This document shows, piece after piece, positions 26,515 through 35,627 of a stretch of DNA of 64,000 nucleotides. This DNA is from JADLAT01 sp964348795 (GTDB lineage: Bacteria > Pseudomonadota > Alphaproteobacteria > Micavibrionales > Micavibrionaceae), in contig CAYGDY010000003.1 in NCBI GenBank assembly GCA_964348795.1, forward strand, positions 110,991-174,990, written 5' to 3'. Numbering within the stretch: the first letter of the stretch is position 1; every line of letters starts with the position of its first letter. The translations under genes were made by a program, and so were the position numbers. Below the pieces are notes generated by a model. The model did no database searches and was not told the DNA's origin. It saw only the letters and a program-made list of their open reading frames with translations.

Positions 26515-27930
26515 ATGATTCCCATTCTTCTTTCCGGCGGGACGGGGAGCCGCCTGTGGCCCCTGTCCCGCGCTTTGTATCCCAAGCAATTTCTACCGCT
26601 TCACTCGGATCACACCTTGTTTCAGGACACGCTCTTGCGGCTCCGGCAGATGACAAACCACATCCTTTTTACTGAGCCTCTTGTAGTATGCCACGAGGAT
26701 CATCGCTTTATCGCCGCAGAATCCTTAAGAATCATCGGAGAGAAGGCCCAAGCCATCCTGCTGGAACCCTGCGGGCGCAATACCGCGCCTGCCATTGCCG
26801 TTTCCGCGCTCATGGCACTTAAAACGCAGGATGATCCAGTTTTACTGGTTCTGCCAGCTGATCACATCATTTCGGATATCGAATCCTTTGAAGCCGCCTT
26901 GATAAAAGCCCAAAGGCTCGCACAAAACGGGGCCCTTGTGACTTTCGGGATTCCCCCGACCATCCCCCATACAGGCTATGGCTATATCAAATGTGGCGCG
27001 CCGATCGGGGATCAGGCCTATACCATCGCCGCTTTCAAGGAAAAACCGGACAAAGCCTCAGCGGAATCTTTCCTCAAAGAAGGATCCTATGTCTGGAACA
27101 GCGGGATGTTCGTCTTCAAGGCCGCCGGATTTTTGGAAGCACTGGCACTTCATCAGCCCGAAATGCTCCGTCTTGCCACACAATCCGTTGAAAACAGGGC
27201 ACCAGATCTTGATTTTATCCGTCTGGAACGCACCGCTTTTACCCAATGCCCCGCCCTGTCCGTGGATCATGCGGTTATGGAACATACAAGGCATGGCGCG
27301 GTTGTCATGCTGGAGGCCGGATGGAACGATATCGGATCATGGGACTCATTATGGGATATTTCCGAAAAAGATGAAAGTCACAACGTCTGCAAGGGAGACA
27401 TCCTTGCGCAAAACAGTCACAATAACTACCTGTATAGCGAAAAAAAACTGCTGTGCACCCTTGGGGTGGATGATCTGATCGTCGTTGATACGCCGGATGC
27501 TACACTGGTTGCCAGACGGGATCAGACCCAGAGCATCAAGAATCTGGTAGAAACCTTGATCCAGTCCGGCCGGCACGAAACACGGCATCACAGGACCGTC
27601 TATCGCCCATGGGGACATTACGATTTAATCTGTGCCGGTGCGCGGGATCAAGTCAAACGTATTACCGTAAGCCCGGGAGCCAAATTGTCCGTCCAGTACC
27701 ATCGCCACCGCGCAGAGCACTGGGTCGTTGTCAAGGGCAGAGCCACCGTACGGCTCGGGGATGACATCCGAATCCTGAGTGAGAACGAATCCCTTTATGT
27801 GCCAGTGGGCACCGTTCATGCACTGGAAAATGCCGAACAGACTCCTTTGGAAATCATAGAAATCCAAACAGGCGATTATCTGGGTGAAGACGATATCGTG
27901 AGGCTGGAAGACCGCTACGGCAGGGCGTAA
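26515..27930 (+). CDS. manC: Mannose-1-phosphate guanylyltransferase / mannose-6-phosphate isomerase (ManC/AlgA type)
   Basis: Bifunctional enzyme making GDP-mannose for polysaccharide or lipopolysaccharide. 471 residues, full length. N-terminal nucleotidyltransferase (~1-340): signature LLSGGTGSRLWPLSR, then LPADHIISD, AAFKEKPDKASAESF and VWNSGMFVF. C-terminal cupin isomerase (~355-465): RPWGHYDLI, metal-binding QYHRHRAEHWVVVKG and VPVGTVHALEN. Convergent with pgi, 7 bases between stops, so fructose-6-phosphate and mannose metabolism sit side by side. No gmd or manB in the window. Confidence 0.96.
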   Translation: MIPILLSGGTGSRLWPLSRALYPKQFLPLHSDHTLFQDTLLRLRQMTNHILFTEPLVVCHEDHRFIAAESLRIIGEKAQAILLEPCGRNTAPAIAVSALMALKTQDDPVLLVLPADHIISDIESFEAALIKAQRLAQNGALVTFGIPPTIPHTGYGYIKCGAPIGDQAYTIAAFKEKPDKASAESFLKEGSYVWNSGMFVFKAAGFLEALALHQPEMLRLATQSVENRAPDLDFIRLERTAFTQCPALSVDHAVMEHTRHGAVVMLEAGWNDIGSWDSLWDISEKDESHNVCKGDILAQNSHNNYLYSEKKLLCTLGVDDLIVVDTPDATLVARRDQTQSIKNLVETLIQSGRHETRHHRTVYRPWGHYDLICAGARDQVKRITVSPGAKLSVQYHRHRAEHWVVVKGRATVRLGDDIRILSENESLYVPVGTVHALENAEQTPLEIIEIQTGDYLGEDDIVRLEDRYGRA

Positions 27931-27937
27931 ATCAACG

Positions 27938-29524
27938 TTATGCCTCCTTTACAAGCGCGGATAGCAAGCCGGCCGTCGAGGCATCAAACGCCTCAATCCC
28001 TGCTTTGGTTTTCAAGGATTCTCTCACTGATTTTGCCAGTTTCTTGCCGAGTTCGACCCCAGGTTGGTCATAGGAATTCAAATTCCAGATTGCCCCTTGC
28101 ACAAATATTTTATGTTCATACGCCGCGATCAGATACCCCAGCGTAAAGGGGGAGAGTTCCGGTGCCAAAATCGTTGTGGTGGGGCGGTTTCCGGTAAACA
28201 CCTGAAACGGATCACCGCCAGCTTCCTCCCGTGTCTGGCCAATCGCCAAGGCACGGGTCTGGGCCAGACAATTGGCCATCAGGGAATGATGATTTTCCAC
28301 CAGATCATGATGGGGCTTTTTAAAGAGAATAAAGTCTGCCGGTATGGGCAAAGGTGATTGATGGATCAATTGCATAAAGGAATGCTGGCTGTTTGTGCCA
28401 GGCTCTCCGAATATGATCGGGCCGGTTTCATAAGGGACCACATCCCCGTCCCGATCCACTGCTTTGCCGTTGGATTCCATATCCATTTGCTGGATAAAGG
28501 ACGGAAAACGCGCAAACCGGTTATCGTAAGGGAGTAACAAATAGGAAGAATATTTCCAGAAGTTTCTGTACCATACCCCCAGTAACGCCATGCGGATCGG
28601 GATATTGCGTTCCATCGGAGCGGTTTTGAAATGATGATCCATGGCGTGCGCCCCTTGCAAAAGCGCCGAAAATTTCTCAGGGCCCACTGCCAGCATGATA
28701 GAAAGCCCCACAGCAGACCACAGGGAATACCGCCCTCCGACCCAATCTCGCAGGGCAAAGATATTCTCCCGCCCGATCCCGAACGCCAGCACCGCCGCCT
28801 CGTTCGTGGACAGCGCGACAAAATGCTTTGCGATGTCGGTCTGTTGGCCCGCCTTTAAAAACCAGCGTTTGGCAACCTGCGCATTCAGCATGGTTTCCTC
28901 TGTCGTAAAACTTTTGGAAGCAACAATAAACAAGGTGGTTTCAGGTTTGAGCCCCGTTAACATCGTTGTGATATCGTTCCCGTCCACATTGGAAACATAA
29001 TGGATTTTGGGTCCATCACAGTAATCCTGCAGGGCATCCACTACAAAGCGCGGCCCCAGATCCGACCCCCCGATCCCGACATTGACGACATCGGTTATTC
29101 TCTGGCCTGTGAAGCCCTTATGTATGCCGGAACGGATCGCTACACTGAAATTCCGCATCTGCTGTAAAACACCATGAATAAAAGGCATGACATTTTCTCC
29201 GTCCACCATCACAGGGGGGACAGCAGGCGCCCGCAGAGCCGTATGCAAAACAGCCCGCGCTTCACTCGTATTGATTTTTTCACCGGAAAACATCTGGTCT
29301 CTCAGATCTTCGACCCGCATCACCCGCGCCAGCGCATAAAGATGTTCAAGCGTTTCCGGTACGATCAGGTTTTTGGAAAAATCAAACGCAATGCCTTCTT
29401 CGCAAAGGCTGAGTGTCTTGAAACGATCCGGTTCGCACAACGCGTCCCGCAACCGGAAAGATTCGAGCTGTGTTTTATGTTTTACGAGCGCTGACCACGC
29501 AGTAGTCTCATATGGTTTAACCAT
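27938..29524 (-). CDS. pgi: Glucose-6-phosphate isomerase
   Basis: Interconverts glucose-6-phosphate and fructose-6-phosphate. Family signatures are clear: VVNVGIGGSDLGP, SLWSAVGLSIMLAVG, and the C-terminal GAIWNLNSYDQPGVELGKKLA with the catalytic Lys. I place the start at ATG 29524 (MVKPYETTAW, 528 aa) because family members begin close to the TAWxAL motif. In-frame alternatives are ATG 29548 and TTG 29569, the last having AAGGG nine bases upstream, so the N-terminus is uncertain by 15 residues. Confidence 0.95.
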   Translation of the reverse strand: MVKPYETTAWSALVKHKTQLESFRLRDALCEPDRFKTLSLCEEGIAFDFSKNLIVPETLEHLYALARVMRVEDLRDQMFSGEKINTSEARAVLHTALRAPAVPPVMVDGENVMPFIHGVLQQMRNFSVAIRSGIHKGFTGQRITDVVNVGIGGSDLGPRFVVDALQDYCDGPKIHYVSNVDGNDITTMLTGLKPETTLFIVASKSFTTEETMLNAQVAKRWFLKAGQQTDIAKHFVALSTNEAAVLAFGIGRENIFALRDWVGGRYSLWSAVGLSIMLAVGPEKFSALLQGAHAMDHHFKTAPMERNIPIRMALLGVWYRNFWKYSSYLLLPYDNRFARFPSFIQQMDMESNGKAVDRDGDVVPYETGPIIFGEPGTNSQHSFMQLIHQSPLPIPADFILFKKPHHDLVENHHSLMANCLAQTRALAIGQTREEAGGDPFQVFTGNRPTTTILAPELSPFTLGYLIAAYEHKIFVQGAIWNLNSYDQPGVELGKKLAKSVRESLKTKAGIEAFDASTAGLLSALVKEA

Positions 29525-29682
29525 AAAAAAATCCCGAAAATCTCTCATCTGTAAGCTGATACGACGCAATGAAGAAAACCCTTTTTAGACTCTTATTGGA
29601 TCAAAATAAAATTTAAATCCGGTTAATTTCCGTGGCACTATGCCCTTTCTGGATTTATTTGAGAAGTCATTTCAGTTTTTCT

Positions 29683-29712
29683 TTGAGATTTCAAGGCGTA
29701 ATGTTATAGAAT
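29683..29712 (+). promoter_or_regulatory. Candidate promoter of gcvT
   Basis: -35 TTGAGA (29683-29688) and -10 TATAGA (29705-29710, 16-bp spacer) or TAGAAT (29707-29712, 18-bp spacer). Leader about 40 bases, too short for a glycine riboswitch, and none of its motifs is seen. Confidence 0.45.
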
Positions 29713-29757
29713 ACTCCTGAAAGTTTGCTGAAAATTTTAAAAAGGATTGATTGCACG

Positions 29758-30870
29758 ATGAACCATACCACCGCACTACATGCCTTACACATCGCACTGG
29801 GCGCAAAGATGGGAGCCTTTGCCGGATATGACATGCCACTGTACTACGGAGAAGGCGTGATCAAGGAGCATGAATGGGTCCGGACGCAGTGTGGTCTGTT
29901 CGATGTCTCCCATATGGGACAACTCCTGTCAGAAGGCCCCCAGACAGCAAAATTCTGGGAAACACTGACCCCTTCGGCGTTTCAAAGCAAAGCGCACGGG
30001 CGGGCACAATATACAGTTCTGACCAATGAAACGGGCGGCATCATTGATGACCTGATTATTACACGCCTGACAGATGACACGTTCTTTACGGTGATTAACG
30101 CCGGATGCAAGGACAAGGACATCGCCTGGATCACAAGCCAGCTCTCCGATGGCCTCCGCCTGACGGTCCTTGACCAGCAGGCTCTCATTGCCTTACAAGG
30201 CCCAAAGGCCCAGAGTGTTCTGGAACAAACCCTCAAGCTGACGCTGTGCGACATGCCCTATATGCACATGATCGAGGCGCACAGCCCTTGCGGCACACCC
30301 CTTTTCATCAGCCGGCTGGGTTATACCGGTGAGGATGGCTTTGAAATCAGCGTGCCGAATGAAAAGGCCGAAATGCTGGCTCGCCTGTTTCTGGATCATC
30401 CGAGCGTCAAACCAATTGGTCTGGCGGCACGGGATTCCTTGCGGCTGGAGATGGGGTATCCGCTTTACGGGCATGATATTGATTCGGAAACATCCCCCAT
30501 AGAAGCCGATCTGGCATGGGTCATGAGTTCCAGCAATACGGGCTTCATCGGCGCAAAGGGTGTTCTGGGGCAAAAAAATACAGGCCCCGCAAAAAAACGC
30601 ATTGGCCTGAAGCTCTGCGACAAAGGTATTGCAAGAGAAGGAGCAGAGATACGGGACGGATCGGATCGTATTGTAGGCGCCCTGACATCCGGAGGATTTT
30701 CCCCGACGCTCAAAGAGTCCATCGGAATGGGGTATATTGAAACCGCTCTGGCCAACATCGGCACGTCTGTCTTTGTCCATGTACGGGGGCGGAATATTCC
30801 AGCGATCCTGTGCGCCCTGCCTTTCGTACCGGCACGTACAAAATCCATGAAAAAGAAAGCGGCGGCATAA
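29758..30870 (+). CDS. gcvT: Aminomethyltransferase, glycine cleavage T protein
   Basis: Transfers the aminomethyl group from lipoyl-GcvH to tetrahydrofolate, releasing ammonia. Start at ATG 29758 (MNHTTALHALH, 370 aa); upstream in-frame codons have no ribosome site, while AAAGGA lies 12 or so bases before this ATG. Motifs: FDVSHMGQ (folate side, with the catalytic Asp area), GFIGAKGVL, GYIETALANIGT. Length and folate-binding motif favour true GcvT over YgfZ. gcvH and gcvP are not adjacent, although they usually form an operon with gcvT. Confidence 0.93.
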   Translation: MNHTTALHALHIALGAKMGAFAGYDMPLYYGEGVIKEHEWVRTQCGLFDVSHMGQLLSEGPQTAKFWETLTPSAFQSKAHGRAQYTVLTNETGGIIDDLIITRLTDDTFFTVINAGCKDKDIAWITSQLSDGLRLTVLDQQALIALQGPKAQSVLEQTLKLTLCDMPYMHMIEAHSPCGTPLFISRLGYTGEDGFEISVPNEKAEMLARLFLDHPSVKPIGLAARDSLRLEMGYPLYGHDIDSETSPIEADLAWVMSSSNTGFIGAKGVLGQKNTGPAKKRIGLKLCDKGIAREGAEIRDGSDRIVGALTSGGFSPTLKESIGMGYIETALANIGTSVFVHVRGRNIPAILCALPFVPARTKSMKKKAAA

Positions 30871-30925
30871 TGGGATCTGCGCTTGTATCTGATCACACAT
30901 CGGAAAGGACATAACGCCAGTCACC

Positions 30926-31459
30926 ATGCGTGTTCCGCTGAACAAATTACTGGAAAGACTAGGGGTCGGGTATGTCCTGTCTCCCTACGAAACCTGTCCT
31001 TGGGTTCTGTACGACGAAACCAGAAAAATCACCTGTAGCGCCGAAGTCCGGATGGGCACGGATGGTCGGGATATCGAAGCGGAAATCCAGTTCCTCTATG
31101 ACGAAGACGATGAAGGCGGAAGCGAAACAGGCGGCGGAGATTCCTTTTCCCAATTCGGCAAACGGGAACAGATCCTGTGGATGCGCGCGGAACCCTACCT
31201 GTCTTCCGAATGGAGCCCCAAATATCTCCGTATCAAGGGAAAAGACTACGTGAACGCTTTTCATGACTGGGAAGGCAAGGGCTGTGATTTTTTCCTCACC
31301 TGTGTGGAGTCCCTTAAAATGGGAACACTTCCAGAAATAGATACGCTGATCGAGCAAAAAATGCAGGACGATGAAGGCGGCGGTGCCGGAAAACGGGGCA
31401 GGGTCGGACGAAAAGCCCCTAAAATCAACCCGTCACAACTGATGGGGATGAAAAAATAA
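30926..31459 (+). CDS. Unknown 177-aa protein next to the TerD-type genes
   Basis: Not recognised. Residues 1-60 and 85-135 look folded (KLLERLGVGYVLSPYETCPWVLYDETRK; KYLRIKGKDYVNAFHDWEGKGCDFF), joined by an acidic Gly/Ser linker (DEDDEGGSETGGGDS). The tail after an acidic helix is Gly/Arg/Lys-rich (GKRGRVGRKAPK) and may bind nucleic acid or acidic partners. No membrane segment. It follows gcvT by 55 bases on the same strand and converges with terD. Confidence 0.7.
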   Translation: MRVPLNKLLERLGVGYVLSPYETCPWVLYDETRKITCSAEVRMGTDGRDIEAEIQFLYDEDDEGGSETGGGDSFSQFGKREQILWMRAEPYLSSEWSPKYLRIKGKDYVNAFHDWEGKGCDFFLTCVESLKMGTLPEIDTLIEQKMQDDEGGGAGKRGRVGRKAPKINPSQLMGMKK

Positions 31460-31460
31460 C

Positions 31461-31477
31461 CCTCTTTAAAAAAGAGG
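31461..31477. terminator. Short hairpin between convergent genes
   Basis: CCTCTTT / AAAGAGG (31461-31467 and 31471-31477) with a 3-base loop, between the stops of the 177-residue gene and terD. The T and A runs are inside the stem, so it could work weakly in both directions. Confidence 0.4.
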
Positions 31478-31485
31478 AAGGCGAG

Positions 31486-32124
31486 TCATTCCTGATTGAT
31501 GACCAGACCATATTGCCGCGCAACACCACCCAACCCGCCTTCCATGAAATCAGCAAGCGGTTTGAAGTGCCACTTGGGTCCTTCCCGATCCAGATATCCG
31601 GCTATCATAGCTGTTTCCTGCCGGTCCGTCAGGGCTTTGTCAAGTTCGTAACGGCAAATTTCGTGCCGTGTATCGTTATTGACAATCCTGATATAGGCAC
31701 GGCGCACAGACTCCAGAGCCTGTTTTTTTTCATAGCCCTTGTAAATCGAGATGACAATGGCCACCCGCATGATATCAAACGGGATGGTGTGAAGGTCGAG
31801 TAAAAGCGCCTCGTCATCGCCTTCCCCCGCCCCTGTCCTGCTATCACCCAGATGCTTGACCCCGCCATTGAGCGTTTGTTTCTGGTTATAAAAGACAAAA
31901 TCTTCGTCCACACGCGTTTGCCCGCTCTTGTTCAATAAAAACAAGGACACATCAACGTCCAGAGAATCCGATCCGAAAATATTCAAGTCCCATCCCGCCC
32001 CCAACAGGAGGTTTTTTAAAGTCGGATCCTTGGCCGAGATATTGATATCCTGTCCCGCCTGAACCAGATTATCAGCCACAGCAAGAGGTTTTTCTTCAAA
32101 ACGGGTGTCAAAAATATCATCCAT
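31486..32124 (-). CDS. TerD-family stress protein
   Basis: Calcium-binding TerD-domain protein of the tellurite/general stress group; the cellular task of the family is still poorly understood. 212 residues: a short N-terminal extension (~1-35), then the domain with LLGAGWDLN, DVDVSLFLLNKSGQTR, DFVFYNQKQTLNGGVKHLGDSRTGAGEGDDEALLLDL and TAMIAGYLDREGPKWHFKPLADFMEGGLGG, all standard TerD landmarks. Second gene of a pair, 18 bases after the TerA-like gene. No terZ, terB or terC is present. Confidence 0.9.
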   Translation of the reverse strand: MDDIFDTRFEEKPLAVADNLVQAGQDINISAKDPTLKNLLLGAGWDLNIFGSDSLDVDVSLFLLNKSGQTRVDEDFVFYNQKQTLNGGVKHLGDSRTGAGEGDDEALLLDLHTIPFDIMRVAIVISIYKGYEKKQALESVRRAYIRIVNNDTRHEICRYELDKALTDRQETAMIAGYLDREGPKWHFKPLADFMEGGLGGVARQYGLVINQE

Positions 32125-32142
32125 CTGATTTGTTCTGTTTCC

Positions 32143-32901
32143 TTATCTACGAGATCCCTTTTCCGGTTTTTGGCCTTCGCCCCATTCCAGTCCGAAACCA
32201 AAGGCACGGTCCATCTCCGCATGGCCCGGAAAATATTCTGTATAATTTGTCAGCTTGATTCCCCCACGGATATTCTCAAGACCACCCACCGCGCACAATG
32301 CCAGAGAATCCTGATGCGCCTTCAGAGTTACAATTAAATCTTCCTCCCCGGGTACATCCAGAATAATCTGGGGCTTGATAACGCTCCAGCGTGGGGCGCC
32401 CTCATAGATATACAGATATACTAACAAACGCCTGATCTTGTCCCAATGGAGGCCCTGTATCGTCAGGTACTCATCTTGTCCTTGCGCCTCTCCGGTCCGT
32501 TCATCACCTGACAAGGCTATATAAGGCGAGGCCTCCAAAGATCCGAATTTCTCGCCAAAAGCCTGAATGGCACCCCGTGTGCCGTCCTGTAATTCATACA
32601 GGCACCCCAGATCCAGATCAACGCCCTGTTTGCGGACCTTTTTCAAAACTTTCTGAAAAAATCCGGCTTCCGGCTCCGGCACATTATCCCATGCCAATCC
32701 GATAAAGAGGGATTCAAACCCTTCCGGACCGGCATTGACCGCGATACTGCTTCCGGGCTCGTTCAAAAAAACACAGTTTTCGGGATGATCGGACTCCATC
32801 CGGTAACCAGCCGCGCCTAAGGCATGACCATGACCGGAAAAATCGGCCCTGTACCGCGAAGCTTCAGCCAAAGAGTCTGCCGATGTTTTGGGTGGTTTCA
32901 T
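32143..32901 (-). CDS. TerA-like protein (TerD-related domain)
   Basis: 252 residues related to the TerD-like half of TerA. Landmarks: LDLGCLYELQDGTRGAIQAFG, YIALSGDERTGEAQGQDEYLTI and KIRRLLVYLYIYEGAPRWS. E. coli TerA is longer (about 385), so a second half is missing or was never present. An N-terminal ~60 residues are polar, without signal peptide. First gene of the two-gene unit with the TerD protein. Stress-associated role inferred from family membership. Confidence 0.8.
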   Translation of the reverse strand: MKPPKTSADSLAEASRYRADFSGHGHALGAAGYRMESDHPENCVFLNEPGSSIAVNAGPEGFESLFIGLAWDNVPEPEAGFFQKVLKKVRKQGVDLDLGCLYELQDGTRGAIQAFGEKFGSLEASPYIALSGDERTGEAQGQDEYLTIQGLHWDKIRRLLVYLYIYEGAPRWSVIKPQIILDVPGEEDLIVTLKAHQDSLALCAVGGLENIRGGIKLTNYTEYFPGHAEMDRAFGFGLEWGEGQKPEKGSRR

Positions 32902-32998
32902 AAGGGGTCTTCACACGCTACACAATTAAAATCCTTTGAGCGTTCAGTGTATCATATTTGAAACACGTGCCAAAATAAAACCGTCTTTCAAAGCCGTT

Positions 32999-33595
32999 TC
33001 ATGACGATTTTATCACATGACACCCCGCAACATGATCGTTGACCAGCCCCATGGCCTGCATAAAGGCATAACACGTTGTTGGCCCTACAAATTTCCATCC
33101 CCGTTTTTTGAGATCCTTTGAGAGCGCCTGTGACAGGGGCGTTTGTGTACGGGCTTTGATCTGTTCGTAATCCCGGGCCTGCTCGGTTTCAGAAGGTGCA
33201 AAACCCCAGAAATAAGCCGTCAATGAGCCGTATTCCTCCCGCAAGGCCAAAGCGCGTGACGCATTATGGATTGTTGCTGTGATCTTGCCCCGATGACGGA
33301 CAAGGTCTGCATTTCCCAACAGCCTCATCACATCTTTTTCCGTATAGCCCGCTATTTTTTCAAAATCAAACCCGTCAAAGGCTTCTCGAAAACCTGCGCG
33401 TTTGCGCAAGATTGTGATCCAGCTCAATCCGCTTTGAAACCCTTCCAGCGAAATTTTCTCGAACAGGCGGATATCCTCCCGCACAGGGCGCCCCCATTCA
33501 CTATCATGATATTTCTGGTATAACGGGTCCGTGCCACACCACCAGCATCGGTCCTGTCCATCCACCCCCCTGATCAGGCCCGTTTGTTCTCCCAT
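32999..33595 (-). CDS. tag: DNA-3-methyladenine glycosylase I
   Basis: Removes 3-methyladenine from alkylated DNA. 198 residues. Zinc ligands of the family are conserved: Cys and His in CWWCGTDPLYQKYHDSEWG, and His/Cys in NDHVAGCH. The helix-hairpin core is GFQSGLSWITILRKRAGFREAFDGFD. Its ATG overlaps the aat stop by one base (TAATG), so it is the coupled last gene of accB-accC-aat-tag. Confidence 0.96.
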   Translation of the reverse strand: MGEQTGLIRGVDGQDRCWWCGTDPLYQKYHDSEWGRPVREDIRLFEKISLEGFQSGLSWITILRKRAGFREAFDGFDFEKIAGYTEKDVMRLLGNADLVRHRGKITATIHNASRALALREEYGSLTAYFWGFAPSETEQARDYEQIKARTQTPLSQALSKDLKKRGWKFVGPTTCYAFMQAMGLVNDHVAGCHVIKSS

Positions 33596-34284
33596 TACCC
33601 TTGCACCCCCCGAAAAGCCAGATACGCCTGCATGATCTCCTGTTCCGAAAGATGTTCCAGTCTGAAATCCGCCGCATGGGACAAAGACTCCCTCAAACGC
33701 GCTTCATAAAGGAGATGGGGAATTTCCTCTATCCCGAACTGCTTGAGATGCGGATTGACAAATTGGGTATCCAGCAAGGTAAAACCGCCTTTCCACAGCC
33801 GCGCCACCAGATGCACCAGCGCAATTTTACTGGCATCGGTTTGGCGGCTGAACATGCTTTCCCCGAAAAACGCGCCGCCAAGAGCAAGGCCATACAAACC
33901 ACCCACCAGCCGATCTTCACACCAACATTCGACGCTCTGCGCAAACCCTTGGGAAAACAAAGCAATGAAAACATCCCGTATGGCCGGATTGATCCATGTG
34001 TCCGGCCTGTCTTGTGTGGCCTGCCCACATGCTGTAATCACATCGGAAAAAGCCGTATTGATTGTAATACGATACGGTCCGTTTTGTTTTTTATTCTGCA
34101 GGATTGTCTTGTGCAATCTACGGGGAATATGGAGGTTTGGGATAGAAAGCTGTCCCCGTTTCTCCGGCTTGATCCAATGCACAACAGCACTATCAGCACG
34201 CGGAGCCATAGGGAAGAACCCTTGGGTGTACGCTTCAACAATCAAGGCCGGTGTGAGCGCTTGGGACATGGCAGGAGCAATCAA
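33595..34284 (-). CDS. aat: Leucyl/phenylalanyl-tRNA-protein transferase
   Basis: Adds Leu or Phe to N-terminal Arg/Lys of proteins, marking them for ClpAPS degradation. 229 residues. Seen: AYTQGFFPMAPR near the N-terminus, HWIKPEKRGQL, IPRRLHKTI, QDRPDTWINPAIRDVF, VECWCEDRLVGGLYGLALGGAFFGESMFSR and DTQFVNPHLKQFG. All are standard for the family. Overlaps accC by four bases (ATGA) and tag by one. Confidence 0.96.
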   Translation of the reverse strand: MIAPAMSQALTPALIVEAYTQGFFPMAPRADSAVVHWIKPEKRGQLSIPNLHIPRRLHKTILQNKKQNGPYRITINTAFSDVITACGQATQDRPDTWINPAIRDVFIALFSQGFAQSVECWCEDRLVGGLYGLALGGAFFGESMFSRQTDASKIALVHLVARLWKGGFTLLDTQFVNPHLKQFGIEEIPHLLYEARLRESLSHAADFRLEHLSEQEIMQAYLAFRGVQG

Positions 34285-35627
34285 GCCCCCCGTTCCTGCA
34301 ATTTCTTTTCAAGCCAGTGGATGGTGTAATCCCCGCTCAAAAATTCGGGCTGTTGTAAAATCCAGTCATGAAGCGGCAAGGTTGTTTTCACGCCGGATAC
34401 CACTGTTTCGTGAATGGCCCTGCGCAGTCTGCGGATACATTCCTCGCGCGTACGACCATGCACAATGAGTTTCCCAATCATGGAGTCATAATAGGGTGGA
34501 ATGGCGTATCCCATATAAATAGCACTGTCAAACCGGACCCCAAGCCCGCCCGGCGCATGAAACTGGGTAATTTTACCAGGGGAAGGCACAAAGGTTTCGG
34601 GATCTTCTGCGTTGATCCGGATTTCAATAGCATGGCCCCGAAAGCGGAAATTGTCGGTTTGCACGGACAGGGGTTCACCCGCCGCGACCCGAATTTGTTC
34701 GGCGATCAGGTCAATGCCTGTGATCATCTCTGTCACCGGATGCTCGACCTGAATCCGTGTATTCATTTCCATGAAATAAAATTGCCCGTCTTCATACAAA
34801 AACTCGATGGTGCCGGCCCCGCGATACCCCATTTTCCGGATGGTGTCGGCGGCCTGTGATCCGATTTTCTCCCGCAATTCTGCGGAAAGCACCGGCGAGG
34901 GGCCTTCCTCGATCAATTTCTGGTGCCGACGCTGAATCGAGCAATCCCGCTCCCCCAGATGAATAGCATTGCCATGCGTATCCCCGAAGACCTGAATCTC
35001 GATATGGCGGGGATTGCCGAGGAACTTTTCAATATAAACCGTATCATCCCCGAAATTGGCCTTGGCCTCCGTGCGGGCCCTGCTGAAACTCTCTGCAAAC
35101 TGACCAGCTTCCCGCACCACTTGCATCCCCTTGCCGCCACCACCGGACGAGGCCTTGATAATAACCGGAAAACCCATTTCTTCGGCTATTTTCAGACCTG
35201 TTTTGGCATCATCCACGCCCCCGTCCGACCCGGGCACAACAGGCAACCCCAAAGCCTTGACCGTTTGTTTGGCAGTGACCTTGTCGCCCATCATCTCGAT
35301 ATGTTCGGGCGTGGGGCCAATAAAAGCAAAACCATGCTCTTCCACCATCCGTGCAAACTGCGCGTTTTCGGACAAAAATCCATAGCCCGGGTGGATGGCA
35401 TCGGCCCCCGTCAGCATGGCGGCGCTCAAAATAGAGGGAATATTTAGATAGGACTCGCGGCTGGAAGGCGGACCAATACACACCGATTCATCGGCCATCC
35501 GCACGGCCATGGAGGTGGCATCAGCCGTGGAATGCACAGCCACCGTGGCAATGCCCATCTCACGGCACGCCCGAATAATACGCAGGGCAATCTCACCTCT
35601 GTTGGCAATCAGAATTTTTTTGAACAT
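34281..35627 (-). CDS. accC: Acetyl-CoA carboxylase biotin carboxylase subunit
   Basis: ATP-dependent carboxylation of the biotin on AccB, first half-reaction of malonyl-CoA formation for fatty acids. 448 residues, standard. Motifs: FKKILIANRGEIALRIIRA, the ATP-binding Gly-rich loop KASSGGGGKGMQVV, and catalytic RDCSIQRRHQKLIEEGPSP and FYFMEMNTRIQVEHPVTE. Start overlaps the accB stop by one base. accA and accD are elsewhere. Confidence 0.98.
   Translation of the reverse strand: MFKKILIANRGEIALRIIRACREMGIATVAVHSTADATSMAVRMADESVCIGPPSSRESYLNIPSILSAAMLTGADAIHPGYGFLSENAQFARMVEEHGFAFIGPTPEHIEMMGDKVTAKQTVKALGLPVVPGSDGGVDDAKTGLKIAEEMGFPVIIKASSGGGGKGMQVVREAGQFAESFSRARTEAKANFGDDTVYIEKFLGNPRHIEIQVFGDTHGNAIHLGERDCSIQRRHQKLIEEGPSPVLSAELREKIGSQAADTIRKMGYRGAGTIEFLYEDGQFYFMEMNTRIQVEHPVTEMITGIDLIAEQIRVAAGEPLSVQTDNFRFRGHAIEIRINAEDPETFVPSPGKITQFHAPGGLGVRFDSAIYMGYAIPPYYDSMIGKLIVHGRTREECIRRLRRAIHETVVSGVKTTLPLHDWILQQPEFLSGDYTIHWLEKKLQERGA

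Noticed and set aside
29570..29757. Possible glycine riboswitch before gcvT
   Set aside because: The predicted leader is about 40 bases and the conserved glycine-aptamer sequences are absent.
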